Shown: positions 34,013-43,202, counted from the stretch's first letter. The stretch: 64,000 nucleotides of DNA from an uncultured Prochlorococcus sp. (GCA_902571335.1 CACGBT010000001.1:111950-175949); one strand, 5' to 3'. Notes: a model not told the origin generated them from the sequence alone. Program-made: numbers and translations.

Positions 34013-34096
34013 TTATATATTGAGAAAATATATTCTAATACTAACTATTATTCAGAAAAAGAGTATATAAGTTTCTATACGGTAAATACTAGGAAT

Positions 34097-35566
34097 TTAA
34101 AGATTATTTAGTGCTTCAGAAAAGCTTTTCCACAATTGATCTTGGTCTTCTAATCCAACTGATACTCTAATAAGGTGCGATGGTATACCAAAACTTTCAG
34201 CCCAATCCAACTCGTCATAATGAGCTAGTAAAACATAAGGACAAACTAGAGTAAATTTTGTACCTAAACTAGGTCCTTTAGATACTTGAAGAGAATCATA
34301 AAATTTTTTAGCTTTGTTCAATCCTCCATTTAATTCAAATGATAATAAGCAGCCGTACCCTCCATCAGAAGTAAGTAAAGAATTAAAATTTGGACAATTT
34401 TCAGGATGGAAAATATTTTTAATCTCGCTATGGGTTTCTAATCTTTTTTTTAATTCTAAACATGCTTTATTTTGTTCAAAAACTCTTTGATTTACATCTC
34501 TACTAACTTTCTCTAGATAAACTGTATCTCCATCGGAAAGTGTTGGAAGATTAATGTCGTTTAATGCATTTCTAAATTGATCAATCCATTTGCTTTTTGG
34601 ATTTAGTATTAATGATCCCGCAAGAATATCACCACTACCTGAAAAAATTTTTGTAAGTGAAGTAAAAACTATATCTGCATGTTCTAGGGAATTTATATTT
34701 AAATTTGATCCAATCGTATCGTCAACAATTATTGGAATATTTAACTTTTTAGCTATTTGTGAAATTTTTTTAATGTTTACACATTTGAGCATTGGATTAC
34801 TCGGTAGTTCAATAATTAATGCTGATGGATTTATGCTTTTGATTTCTAATTCAATATCCTCGCAATTTTCTTCTGTAATTAACTTGGCTCCATAAAAGAT
34901 ATTCATTGGTAATTTAAGTACATCTACATATGGAAAACCAATTTGGAGTGTAGGTTTAGCTGGAAATAATTTATATATGATTTCTAATGATGTATGCAAT
35001 GCAGACATGCCAGATGAAGTTAAGTGAATATCGTTAGAGTTAATTTTTGTAGATTTAGAAATTCTATTTTTTATTCTTTGAGAACATTCATTTACGTAAG
35101 ATTTTGGAGGGCAATCTTCAATACCTAGTTCTATAGCAGCAGCCCTTGAAGATATGCCAAGACCAGTATGTTGCCAAAAAGATTTTGCATAAATACTGCC
35201 TTCTTTTTCAGTTATTAAGAAAGCTAGATTATCTCTTCTTTCAATTAATGAGAATTGTTCAGAAGTATTTCTATCAATGTATTTTTTAGCTTTAAAAGCT
35301 ATGCTTTCATTCGGATATGGCCAGATACTTTTATTGTTGTAATAATTTTCCTTTTTTACTTTTTCACATAATTTTTTCACTATGGGGTTTAGCCCGAATC
35401 TTGGGTAAATGGACTTCAATAAATTCATGCATGCTTGATTTTTTTCCTCGTAATTTATTACATCATTCCAAGTTGGTAATGCTACAGAAACAGCATGAAT
35501 ACTATCAGGAATAGAATATCCCAACTCTAAATTTTTCCATATAGGGTTTTTAAGTAAATCTCTCAA
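34097..35566 (-). CDS. metB: Cystathionine gamma-synthase-like PLP enzyme with N-terminal extension
   Basis: The enzyme joins cysteine with an activated homoserine to give cystathionine for methionine synthesis. The 489-residue product is about 90-110 residues longer than usual CGS. The extra N-terminal part (about 1-125) holds HAVSVALPTWNDVINYEEK and ITEKEGSIYAKSFWQHTG. The PLP domain follows: LTSSGMSALHTSLEI, IIELPSNPMLKC, IPIIVDDTIGSNLN and the lysine in VFTSLTKIFSGSGDILAGS. It starts 3 nt after the stop of the next trans-sulfuration gene, so translation is coupled. Confidence 0.85.
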   Translation of the reverse strand: MRDLLKNPIWKNLELGYSIPDSIHAVSVALPTWNDVINYEEKNQACMNLLKSIYPRFGLNPIVKKLCEKVKKENYYNNKSIWPYPNESIAFKAKKYIDRNTSEQFSLIERRDNLAFLITEKEGSIYAKSFWQHTGLGISSRAAAIELGIEDCPPKSYVNECSQRIKNRISKSTKINSNDIHLTSSGMSALHTSLEIIYKLFPAKPTLQIGFPYVDVLKLPMNIFYGAKLITEENCEDIELEIKSINPSALIIELPSNPMLKCVNIKKISQIAKKLNIPIIVDDTIGSNLNINSLEHADIVFTSLTKIFSGSGDILAGSLILNPKSKWIDQFRNALNDINLPTLSDGDTVYLEKVSRDVNQRVFEQNKACLELKKRLETHSEIKNIFHPENCPNFNSLLTSDGGYGCLLSFELNGGLNKAKKFYDSLQVSKGPSLGTKFTLVCPYVLLAHYDELDWAESFGIPSHLIRVSVGLEDQDQLWKSFSEALNNL

Positions 35567-35569
35567 TTT

Positions 35570-36733
35570 TCAGAATTTATTTAAAGCAAATAATATGTCT
35601 GAGATTAAATCGTTTGTTTCTTCACATCCAATCGATAATCTGACAAGAGCATCATTTATCCCTAAAAGATTTTTTGTTTCATCATCAACAGAAGCATGAG
35701 TCATTGTTGCGGGGTGACAAATTAAACTTTCAACTCCTCCAAGGCTTTCTGCTAGCGAGAAATATTTGAGAGATTTGCAAAATTTAAAAGTATCCTCTTT
35801 ATTTAAATTTAATTTTATGGTGATCATCGAACCTCCAGATCGCATTTGCGATTTTGCTAAATTAAATTGCGGATGTTTTTGATTAAAAGGATAAATTACT
35901 TTACTAATTATTTTATGATTGTCTAATTCTTCAGAAATTAATTTTGCACTTTGCGTTTGTTGTTCGATTCTTAAAGGAAGAGTTTTTAATCCTCTCGTAA
36001 TGAGCCAACTATCAAAAGGAGATGGTTGAAGCCCTAGAGCTTTTTGAGAGAAAAGCATCTTACTATTCCATACCTCATTATTTGTAAGTACTGCTCCACC
36101 AAGTGCATCACTATGTCCATTAATGAATTTTGTTGTGCTTACGAGTGATAGTGTTGCACCAAGGTCCAATGGTTTTTGAATAAGTGCCGTTGAAAAGGTG
36201 TTATCTACTACTACTGGGATTTGTAGTTTATTCGCTTCATCACAAATCGCCCTAATATCAAGTACCTTCAAAAGTGGATTAGTTGGACTTTCTAGCCATA
36301 TCAAGGTTGGCTCGAAGTATGAAATCTTTTTGATATTATTTTCGTTTGTAAAATCCGTGTATAAAACTTCTAGCCCAAATTTCTTGAAAACTTTTTCGAA
36401 CATCCTCACTGTACAACCATAGAGATTTGACTCGCAAAGTATCTTGTCACCTGATTTTAGTGTTGATGAAATTGCAGTTACCGCGCTAATACCAGATCCA
36501 AAAACTGTACAGTATTTAGAATCTTCTATTGATTTAAGGACGCTTTCTAGAATTCTAAAGTTTGGATTGCCTGATCTGGTGTAGTCGAAATTATCTTTAT
36601 TTCCATGTTTAAAAGTGGATGTAGAAAAAATGGGAGGCATAATGCATCCAGTTTCTTCTGCAAATGTTTCCCCATGGTGAATAGATAGGGTCTTAAAACC
36701 TGGCTTTTTGATATTATTTTCCTTATTTCCCAT
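35570..36733 (-). CDS. Trans-sulfuration PLP enzyme (cystathionine gamma-lyase/beta-lyase type)
   Basis: The 387-residue fold-type I enzyme has PPIFSTSTFKHG, the YTRSGNPNFRILE motif that contacts PLP of the partner subunit, GSGISAVTAISSTL, WLESPTNPLLKVLDI, VVVDNTFSTALIQ, the PLP lysine in STTKFINGHSDALGG and the terminal SLGGVESLICHPATMTHASV. Members cleave or make cystathionine. With its longer partner downstream it likely serves methionine-cysteine interconversion; beta versus gamma specificity cannot be told safely. Confidence 0.88.
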   Translation of the reverse strand: MGNKENNIKKPGFKTLSIHHGETFAEETGCIMPPIFSTSTFKHGNKDNFDYTRSGNPNFRILESVLKSIEDSKYCTVFGSGISAVTAISSTLKSGDKILCESNLYGCTVRMFEKVFKKFGLEVLYTDFTNENNIKKISYFEPTLIWLESPTNPLLKVLDIRAICDEANKLQIPVVVDNTFSTALIQKPLDLGATLSLVSTTKFINGHSDALGGAVLTNNEVWNSKMLFSQKALGLQPSPFDSWLITRGLKTLPLRIEQQTQSAKLISEELDNHKIISKVIYPFNQKHPQFNLAKSQMRSGGSMITIKLNLNKEDTFKFCKSLKYFSLAESLGGVESLICHPATMTHASVDDETKNLLGINDALVRLSIGCEETNDLISDILFALNKF

Positions 36734-36756
36734 TATTTTTAAAAATAAGAATTAAA

Positions 36757-36790
36757 TTAAATCTCTCATTTTTTTTAATAAGAGATTTAA
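36757..36790 (-). terminator. Probable rpsD terminator hairpin
   Basis: A perfect 10-bp inverted repeat, TTAAATCTCT / AGAGATTTAA, with a 14-nt loop lies 21 nt past the rpsD stop. The stem is AT-rich and the T-run is poor (TTTAATTC), so it is a weak terminator or a 3'-end stabiliser. Confidence 0.45.
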
Positions 36791-36810
36791 TAATCCAAAG
36801 AAAAGTAATA

Positions 36811-37419
36811 TTAAACTTTTCTTGAATAATATTCAACAACTAGTAGTTCGTTTATTTCAAGAGCCACCCACTCTCTATCGCATTTCCCATTTATTTTTCC
36901 CGTTAATTTAGGTTTGTCTAAATCAAGATGAGGTGGAACATTTGCTAAGCCAGGGAATTCTATATTACCTTCAACAAGTTTTTTGCTTGCTTTGTTTTCT
37001 TTAATTCCGATTACATCGCCTGATTTGCATTGATAACCAGCAATATCAAGAACCTTTCCATTAACGGTTACATGGCCATGATTTACTAATTGTCTTGAGC
37101 CTGGAATGGTACCTCCAAAACCTAATCTAAAACAAACATTATCAAGTCTGTTTTCCAAAAGTCTTAGTAAGTTAGTTCCTGTAGATCCTTCTTGAGCTCT
37201 AGCTTTTTTTACATAACGGACTAGTTGTTTTTCAGAAACTCCATAATTAAACCTAAGTTTCTGCTTTTCTTCTAGACGAATTGCATATTCTGATCGCTTG
37301 CGACGGGCTTGGCCGTGCTGACCTGGAGGATTAGACTTCTTTGAAGCTTTCCTGGTGAGACCTGGTAGTTCTCCCAAGCGACGCGTAACCCTTAATCTGG
37401 GGCCGCGGTATCTTGACAT
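36811..37419 (-). CDS. rpsD: 30S ribosomal protein S4
   Basis: S4 nucleates 30S assembly on the 5' domain of 16S rRNA and, in many bacteria, regulates its own mRNA. The 202-residue protein starts [20 protein letters not shown], as in cyanobacteria and plastids, and carries the S4 RNA-binding domain (about 90-150) with [33 protein letters not shown]. It is an isolated gene, outside the main ribosomal operons, divergent from yidD. Confidence 0.98.
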   Translation of the reverse strand: MSRYRGPRLRVTRRLGELPGLTRKASKKSNPPGQHGQARRKRSEYAIRLEEKQKLRFNYGVSEKQLVRYVKKARAQEGSTGTNLLRLLENRLDNVCFRLGFGGTIPGSRQLVNHGHVTVNGKVLDIAGYQCKSGDVIGIKENKASKKLVEGNIEFPGLANVPPHLDLDKPKLTGKINGKCDREWVALEINELLVVEYYSRKV

Positions 37420-37514
37420 AATTTTAAATTAAATAGAAATTTGCAATAAATTGGATAATTGATTAAATTCAATTAAACTAATTACTACTGGAAATATTAT
37501 TTTACATCATTAAA

Positions 37515-37751
37515 GTGTTCAAAACTATTAATAAATCAATTACTTCTATACTTCTTTTGATGATTTCGTTTTATCAAAAGTGGTTTTCTCCTTTTTTTGG
37601 ACCAAGATGCAGATTTATTCCAAGTTGCAGCTCTTATGGATATGAGGCAATTACTAGACATGGTCCTTGGAAGGGAGGGTGGTTAACTTTAAAAAGATTA
37701 AGCAGATGTCATCCTTTAACTCCCTGTGGATGTGACCCCGTGCCTGACTAA
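37515..37751 (+). CDS. yidD: Membrane protein insertion efficiency factor YidD
   Basis: YidD is a small membrane-associated protein that assists YidC-dependent insertion. The 78-residue protein has the full signature: [23 protein letters not shown] with [29 protein letters not shown] and a final CGCDPVPD. The N-terminal segment is amphipathic. Start is GTG at 37515. The glutaredoxin-like gene begins 4 nt after its stop. Confidence 0.95.
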   Translation: MFKTINKSITSILLLMISFYQKWFSPFFGPRCRFIPSCSSYGYEAITRHGPWKGGWLTLKRLSRCHPLTPCGCDPVPD

Positions 37752-37755
37752 ATGA

Positions 37756-38058
37756 ATGAAAATATTTATTTTTGTTAGGCAGGGATGTTGCCTTTGTGAT
37801 TCATTAAAAAACAAACTGGCAAAAATAAATCTTAATGAGTTATTCCCTAATCTAGAAGAGCTTAAAGAAATTGATATTGATAGGGTCGATTTATATAAAG
37901 ATAAATATAAAAAATATGATTATGAAGTACCTGTTATTGCTATTGAAAGAATTAGGTCTGAGGAGATCATAGAATTGCCTCGCATTTCTCCAAGATTAAA
38001 AGATGATCAATTTAAGAATTGGTTTAAAAAAAATATTAGTACCATTCTAAAGAAATAA
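37756..38058 (+). CDS. Glutaredoxin-like (DUF836) thioredoxin-fold protein
   Basis: The 100-residue protein starts MKIFIFVRQGCCLCDSLKNK, where the CCLC motif occupies the thiol-disulfide site of DUF836 proteins. It continues with KEIDIDRVDLYKDKY and EVPVIAIERIR, where the cis-proline-like VPV matches the thioredoxin fold. Redox partner unknown. It lies between yidD and murE with spacings of 4 and 9 nt, so it is probably in that operon. Confidence 0.85.
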   Translation: MKIFIFVRQGCCLCDSLKNKLAKINLNELFPNLEELKEIDIDRVDLYKDKYKKYDYEVPVIAIERIRSEEIIELPRISPRLKDDQFKNWFKKNISTILKK

Positions 38059-38067
38059 TTTTTTTAT

Positions 38068-39603
38068 ATGAGATCTATAAAATTACATAAACTTTTAGAT
38101 TTAGTAGGAATTATTCCTTCATTAGATTTAATCGATCATGAAATCAATAATATTTCTTTTAACTCTAAAGAAGTAAAAAAAGGAACTTTATTTTTAGGAA
38201 TGCCTGGTTTAAATGTTGATGGAGGAAAATTTTGTATTGAGGCAATTGAAAATGGCGCGGAGGCTGCCATTATTGGGTCTGCTGCAAAAGAGAGAATTGG
38301 ATCTATTGATCGAGAAAGGATTTTGGTTATTGAGGATAATTTAGATTATATTTTTGGTCAAATTGTCGCTGAGTTTTGGAATAGGCCTTCAAGAAAACTT
38401 AAACTTATTGGTGTTACTGGTACTAATGGAAAAACGACAATTACTTTCTTATTGGAATATCTTTTAAAAAAATTAGAGAAAAAGACTGCATTATTTGGGA
38501 CCTTGTTTAATAGATGGCCTGGCTTCTCAGAAGTGGCTTCTCACACAACTGATTTCGCCGATAAACTTCAAAAGAAATTAAATGCTGCTGTTGAGGCTGA
38601 ATCTGAATTCGCGATATTAGAGGTAAGTTCTCATTCTATTGCTCAAAAGAGGATATCAGGATGCGAATTTGAGGCGGCTATTTTTACTAATTTAACTCAA
38701 GATCATCTTGATTATCACTCAGATATGGAATCTTATTTTCAAACAAAAAGAAAATTGTTTTTCCCACCTTATTTAAGAGAAAAGGATGGAATTTCTGTAT
38801 TAAATCACGATGACCATTGGATATCTAAATTATCGTCTGATCTTGAAAAAAGATCTTCATTAGTGTCTACAAATATTACTGAGAGTGAATTTGAAAATGA
38901 TGATTTTTTTTTCGTAACAGATAAAAAATTTACTGAAAGTGGTTCCACTTGTATTTTTCATACACCTAGGGAAAAAATTCAACTGTTTGTTCCACTTGTT
39001 GGTGAATTTAATTTAATGAATGCGATTCAAGCAATAACAATTTTGTATAAACTGAATTTTTCTTTAAAAGATTTATCAAAGCTAATACAATCTTTCCCTG
39101 GTGCTCCTGGAAGAATGGAGAAAATACAGATTGATGATAGTGAAGTTTCAAGATCTCTTCCAACAGTAATTGTTGATTATGCCCACACTCCTGATGGATT
39201 AAAAAAAGTTTTGCAATCAATTAAAAAACTTTGTGAAGGGAAACTAATAACTGTTTTTGGCTGTGGCGGAGATCGTGATCGTAGTAAAAGGCCTTTGATG
39301 GGATCAATAGCTGAAGAGTTGTCTGATCAACTTTTTATAACTTCAGATAATCCAAGATCAGAAGAACCCCAAATGATAGTGAATGATATTTTGATGGGTA
39401 TAAAAAAAAGAGAAAAAATAACAATTGAAATTGATAGATTTAAAGCAATAAATGAATCTATTAAATTTGCCAATAAAAAAGATATTATTTTAATTGCAGG
39501 AAAAGGACATGAAGACTACCAAATTCTCAATGATAAAGTTATTAATTTTGATGATAGAAAAATAGCTTATAAATTATTAAAAGAAAAAAATAAATCTCAA
39601 TAA
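38068..39603 (+). CDS. murE: UDP-MurNAc-tripeptide synthetase MurE
   Basis: MurE adds the third amino acid to UDP-MurNAc-L-Ala-D-Glu in peptidoglycan synthesis. The 511-residue ligase has the ATP P-loop TGTNGKTT (118-124 region), LEVSSHS, NLTQDHLDYH and DYAHTPDGL. The specificity loop reads DNPRSEEP, the DNPR motif of meso-diaminopimelate-adding enzymes, so meso-DAP is the predicted substrate. Start is ATG at 38068, in a yidD-grx-murE run. Confidence 0.96.
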   Translation: MRSIKLHKLLDLVGIIPSLDLIDHEINNISFNSKEVKKGTLFLGMPGLNVDGGKFCIEAIENGAEAAIIGSAAKERIGSIDRERILVIEDNLDYIFGQIVAEFWNRPSRKLKLIGVTGTNGKTTITFLLEYLLKKLEKKTALFGTLFNRWPGFSEVASHTTDFADKLQKKLNAAVEAESEFAILEVSSHSIAQKRISGCEFEAAIFTNLTQDHLDYHSDMESYFQTKRKLFFPPYLREKDGISVLNHDDHWISKLSSDLEKRSSLVSTNITESEFENDDFFFVTDKKFTESGSTCIFHTPREKIQLFVPLVGEFNLMNAIQAITILYKLNFSLKDLSKLIQSFPGAPGRMEKIQIDDSEVSRSLPTVIVDYAHTPDGLKKVLQSIKKLCEGKLITVFGCGGDRDRSKRPLMGSIAEELSDQLFITSDNPRSEEPQMIVNDILMGIKKREKITIEIDRFKAINESIKFANKKDIILIAGKGHEDYQILNDKVINFDDRKIAYKLLKEKNKSQ

Positions 39604-39684
39604 AATTTCCTAATCAAATAAGAAAGATTTTTACGCAAATCACAAGAAAAGTTTCTTAGAATCAATGGACTTATTTTTAATAAA

Positions 39685-40389
39685 ATGAAAGGCTTAGCCT
39701 TAGTTGTAGGTGCAGGTGGAATTGGAACACAACTAGCTAAAGATCTGAATGAAAGTGAAAAAGATTTAGATGTTGTTTTGTGTGGAAGAAAAAGTGAATT
39801 TAATCCTTTTTGGGAATTAGATATAGAGGATTCTCAATCCCTTTTGCAGTTGAAAAATAAAATATCAAATCATCCTTCGAAATTAAGGCTAGTTGTTAAT
39901 GCTACAGGTAGACTTCATAGTGATTCTCTTCAACCCGAAAAAAGATTACAACATCTTGATAAAAAGAATATGATGGAAAGTTTTTCAATAAATGCATTTT
40001 CTCCTATTTTATTAGCTAAAGCGGTTGAAGAATTTATACCAAAAGATTGCGATTTTAATTTTGCAAGTATAAGTGCAAGAGTTGGTAGCATTGGAGATAA
40101 TCAAACTGGAGGTTGGTATTCATATAGAGCTGCAAAATCTGCGCAAAATCAGTTTTTTAAATCTTTAAGTATTGAATGGGCTAGACGTTTCCCAAAGGCT
40201 GCTATCACATTGCTTCATCCTGGAACAGTAGATACTGATTTATCTAGACCTTTTCATAAATTTGTTCCAGAACATAAATTATTTAGTAAAGAAAAATCCT
40301 CCCAATTCCTGATAAATATTATTAAAAATCAATCACCAGAATCTACAGGAAAATTTATTGCATGGGACAATTCGGAGATACCTTGGTAA
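39685..40389 (+). CDS. Short-chain dehydrogenase/reductase, C-factor-like
   Basis: The 234-residue Rossmann-fold protein has the cofactor motif VVGAGGIGTQLAKDL (variant TGxxxGxG), NATG, a catalytic serine region FASISARVGSIGDN, the catalytic YSYRAAKSAQN (YxxxK) and LHPGTVDTDLSRPF. The cell-signalling C-factor (CsgA) group is the closest I recall. The substrate is unknown. Start is ATG at 39685. It converges with the class V enzyme gene. Confidence 0.88.
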   Translation: MKGLALVVGAGGIGTQLAKDLNESEKDLDVVLCGRKSEFNPFWELDIEDSQSLLQLKNKISNHPSKLRLVVNATGRLHSDSLQPEKRLQHLDKKNMMESFSINAFSPILLAKAVEEFIPKDCDFNFASISARVGSIGDNQTGGWYSYRAAKSAQNQFFKSLSIEWARRFPKAAITLLHPGTVDTDLSRPFHKFVPEHKLFSKEKSSQFLINIIKNQSPESTGKFIAWDNSEIPW

Positions 40390-40416
40390 ACTAAATTTTT
40401 TTATATCAATAGATCT

Positions 40417-41592
40417 TTAAGTCAATATTTTTTTTATTTCTCTAGCAAGTAAATCAATCTCAGCTTCTGTAGTCATTTGATGTACGCATGCTCTAAACCA
40501 TTTTGGATCTTCTAAAACTCTAATCCAAATTTTCTTTTCTCCAAGTTTCTTTACATATTTATCCTTATCTTTAATATTCTCAATATTAAAACTAACAATC
40601 CCATTTAAATATTTTTTTTCTAAAACTAATTCAACACCCTTTGATTGATTTAATTCATCCCAAAGTTTTCTACTTAATTTTTTGATATTTTTGTTTTTTT
40701 CTTTTTCATGGCAGTCTTTATCCAAAAGATCTAAAGAATTCCGAAGCCCAGCAAGTAAAGGAATACAAGAGGTAGCTATTTCAAATTTCCTTGCATCATC
40801 ATGAAAAAGATTATCTGAAGGCTCATAAATACCTTGTTCTTTTTTTAATGATTTCCAACCAATTATTGTTGGATCTGTTTCATGAATAAATCTATCTGAG
40901 ACATAAATGGCTCCAAGTCCTTCTGGTCCACATGCCCATTTATGGGAAGTTATTGAATATAAATCAGAATAAAAAACTTCTTTTTCAATATTTATGTGAC
41001 CAAAGGTTTGAGCACCATCAACAAGTAAATAAGAATCTTCTCGATTATTTTTTAATTCTATAGAAATTTTTTTTAAAGGGATTTTATATCCAAAGTTCCA
41101 TAAGATATGAGAAATAATTAGGATCTTAGTCTTACTATTTAGATTTTTCAAAATCTCTAAAATTATATTTTCGTCGTTTAGATTTTTAATTTTTTGGATT
41201 GGCAAAATTTTGAATATTAATTTATTTCTCCTGCAAAATTCACGACTTGCAGCCACTACTCCAGGATGTTCACAGTCACTTATTAACAACTCTTCTCCCT
41301 CTTTTACTTTTATTCCCCAGAAGGGCAAAATCATACCAGAAGAGATGTTTTCGGTAAGAGCTACATTCTTTGAATTGACACCTAATTTTTGTGCAATGAT
41401 TCTTTTTGTGGTCAATATTTCTTTATAAATAAAAGGCCACATATCATTAGTAAATGGTCCCAAATCTTGGATAATTTCCCAAGTTTTAACTATTGCTTCT
41501 AGAGAAGATTTTGGTAATGGTCCTTGACCACCATAGTTAAAATAATACTTATTTTTTAATGCGGGTATTTGATTTCTTAGATTATTTCTCAT
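40417..41592 (-). CDS. Class V aminotransferase-fold PLP enzyme (cysteine desulfurase/C-S lyase-like)
   Basis: The 391-residue protein has YFNYGGQGPLPKSSLEAI near the N-terminus, VALTENISSGMILPFWG, SDCEHPGVVAASREFCRR, LVDGAQTFGHINIE and the PLP lysine in SITSHKWACGPEGLGAIYV. The order and the SHKW-type lysine motif match class V members such as cyanobacterial L-cysteine/cystine C-S lyase and isopenicillin-N epimerase-like proteins. A true NifS/SufS catalytic cysteine loop is not evident, so sulfur transfer is unproven. Confidence 0.83.
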   Translation of the reverse strand: MRNNLRNQIPALKNKYYFNYGGQGPLPKSSLEAIVKTWEIIQDLGPFTNDMWPFIYKEILTTKRIIAQKLGVNSKNVALTENISSGMILPFWGIKVKEGEELLISDCEHPGVVAASREFCRRNKLIFKILPIQKIKNLNDENIILEILKNLNSKTKILIISHILWNFGYKIPLKKISIELKNNREDSYLLVDGAQTFGHINIEKEVFYSDLYSITSHKWACGPEGLGAIYVSDRFIHETDPTIIGWKSLKKEQGIYEPSDNLFHDDARKFEIATSCIPLLAGLRNSLDLLDKDCHEKEKNKNIKKLSRKLWDELNQSKGVELVLEKKYLNGIVSFNIENIKDKDKYVKKLGEKKIWIRVLEDPKWFRACVHQMTTEAEIDLLAREIKKILT

Positions 41593-41622
41593 GGAAATTT
41601 ATATATTAAACTCTTGAATTTT

Positions 41623-42417
41623 TTAAATATTGCCAACTAAAGTTACTGTTCTAAATTCAATATCCTCAATTACTTTCCAAGGTTCAGAACTTCTTTCTGC
41701 AAATTCTAAATTTTTAAATCCTAGTTCTTTAAAATCACTTATAAAGTCTGGTTCATACCATGCTCCACTAATACATCCTGTCCATAGATCATGATCATTT
41801 TGCAATCTTAAAGGTACTTTTTTGTTAGAGACAATATCGCTAATTGCAATTCTTCCATTATCATTTAAAACTCTTTTTATATTTCTTAGAAGGTTATTTC
41901 TAGATTCTGGACTTACCAAGTTTAAAACGCAATTACTTAAAATAATATCGACTGATTTGTCGGCGATTAATGGATTTAAATCTTCATCTAATTCATCAAG
42001 TTTTTCAATTGATCCTTCAAGAAATTCTGTATTGTTAAAACCTATATTTTTTGTAACTTCTTTAGAGGCTGATCTTGATAAACAAAGCATGTCAGGATTC
42101 TGATCAACTCCAATAACTTTCCCTTCTTTTCCAACAATTTGGGCACAAATAAAAGCATTTTTGCCGCTACCACTTCCAAGGTCTAAGACTATATCATTTT
42201 TTTGAACATATTTTGTTGGATCACCACATCCATAGTCTCTTTCTATAACCTCTTGAGGAATTGCTTCAAGTAAAACGGGATTAAAACCAACTGGTGTACA
42301 AAGACAACTTTCTTTTTCAAGTGCGGCTGAACCATATCTTTCTTGAATCGCATCTTTATGATCGAATTGATTAGATGCTTTATTCGATGTGTTTGTATTA
42401 CAGCAACTTTCAGACAT
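41623..42417 (-). CDS. arsM: Arsenite S-adenosylmethionine methyltransferase, ArsM-like
   Basis: ArsM methylates As(III) to less toxic or volatile forms. The 264-residue protein (start ATG 42417; an upstream TTG extension would run into the terminator) has ERYGSAA, CLCTPVGF (Cys38, Cys40), EVIERDYGCGDP (Cys64), SAM motif VLDLGSGSGKNAF, LSNCVLNLV (Cys163) and WTGCISGAWY (Cys215). Cys64, Cys163 and Cys215 match the As(III)-binding cysteines of known ArsM proteins. An ESCCNTN cysteine pair lies at the N-terminus. Confidence 0.86.
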   Translation of the reverse strand: MSESCCNTNTSNKASNQFDHKDAIQERYGSAALEKESCLCTPVGFNPVLLEAIPQEVIERDYGCGDPTKYVQKNDIVLDLGSGSGKNAFICAQIVGKEGKVIGVDQNPDMLCLSRSASKEVTKNIGFNNTEFLEGSIEKLDELDEDLNPLIADKSVDIILSNCVLNLVSPESRNNLLRNIKRVLNDNGRIAISDIVSNKKVPLRLQNDHDLWTGCISGAWYEPDFISDFKELGFKNLEFAERSSEPWKVIEDIEFRTVTLVGNI

Positions 42418-42448
42418 ATTTTTTAAAGGACTCTTGATAAATATAGCC

Positions 42449-42483
42449 AAAAAAAAAGCCCCTGAAAAAGGGGCTTTTTTTTT
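42449..42483 (-). terminator. Strong Rho-independent terminator of the DUF4278 gene
   Basis: GCCCC/GGGGC with a 7-nt loop (TGAAAAA on the plus strand) is flanked by nine A and nine T residues, extending the stem. Lying 12 nt past the stop at 42495, it ends the minus-strand DUF4278 transcript before arsM. The A/T symmetry would also allow it to act on the other strand. Confidence 0.88.
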
Positions 42484-42494
42484 GTTTAATTAAA

Positions 42495-42668
42495 TTATTT
42501 AGTGTAATTAACACCTCTGTAATTTAATTCTGCTTTTTCATTACTTGAAGAAGCGTCATCCATTCTGTTGGTGTATACGTTTCTTCTGTAGGTAAGTTCA
42601 ACAAGTTGCTTTTTAGCAGCTTCTTTGTTTTGAACGTAGTTTTTACCTCTGTAAGTTAAAGTAGTCAT
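42495..42668 (-). CDS. DUF4278 family small protein
   Basis: The 57-residue protein contains the family repeat YRGxxY twice: MTTLTYRGKNYVQN at the start and LNYRGVNYTK at the end, with a helical TYRRNVYTNRM stretch between. DUF4278 is a cyanobacterial family of unknown role; some members change strongly with light or nutrient stress. The frame is open 12 codons upstream to another ATG at 42704, but the family start matches ATG 42668. It has its own GC-rich leader and strong terminator, so it is likely highly expressed. Confidence 0.85.
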   Translation of the reverse strand: MTTLTYRGKNYVQNKEAAKKQLVELTYRRNVYTNRMDDASSSNEKAELNYRGVNYTK

Positions 42669-42760
42669 GTTTCGATGTGACAACACGGCCATCCCCCGTT
42701 CCATGGTATGACTCGAACTGCGCCCTCAAATGAGGGTGAACGAAAAAGTAGCGATTGCTA
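42669..42760 (-). promoter_or_regulatory. GC-rich leader of the DUF4278 gene
   Basis: Directly upstream of ATG 42668 lies about 75 nt with G+C far above the surrounding DNA. It includes a CCCTC-ATTT-GAGGG hairpin (42723-42736) and a run of G residues (CGGGGG on the minus strand). An in-frame ATG at 42704 would read part of it as 12 extra codons. Either a structured 5' leader or an N-terminal extension is possible. Confidence 0.5.
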
Positions 42761-42923
42761 CAAAATTATTATAAGCGTATTTTTAACTGCATGTCTAGCT
42801 TTTACAAATAGAAACGAAGATTTAATGTTTTTTTAATTATTATCTTAGGTAAATTTTTTTATAAATAGTCTCTAAAAAGGATTATGTTTATATTTGGTTT
42901 AATCTTCATGTAACTATTTATTT

Positions 42924-43181
42924 ATGACAGGTTTTTTATATTTCTTGGGAAATACTTTAAGGTGGCCAGTGTTAAAGCCAAAAGAATTTTTTTCACTACA
43001 TGCTTATTTTTCAATTATTTATTTGATATCTTTTACTTTGAGTAAATATGATGTAAGCCAATCAAATTTAGTTTTTACTTTAGGAATTCTTGCACCTCTT
43101 TTAATCGCTATTGGTCAAGGACTTCCAATTGATTGCCTTGATATGGAATCATCTTTGTTGAAGGAATTAAAAACTAAATAA
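42924..43181 (+). CDS. Small membrane protein (85 residues)
   Basis: The product starts MTGFLYFLGNTLRWPVLKPK and has two hydrophobic helices (about 25-41 and 49-67, the second ending in IAIGQGLPIDCLDME). The short polar tail is ELKTK. The GNTLRWPVLKPKEFF segment looks conserved. No family is recognised. It converges with the NifU-like gene; start is ATG at 42924. Confidence 0.6.
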   Translation: MTGFLYFLGNTLRWPVLKPKEFFSLHAYFSIIYLISFTLSKYDVSQSNLVFTLGILAPLLIAIGQGLPIDCLDMESSLLKELKTK

Positions 43182-43202
43182 TATATTTCAGTTAAAAATT
43201 TT

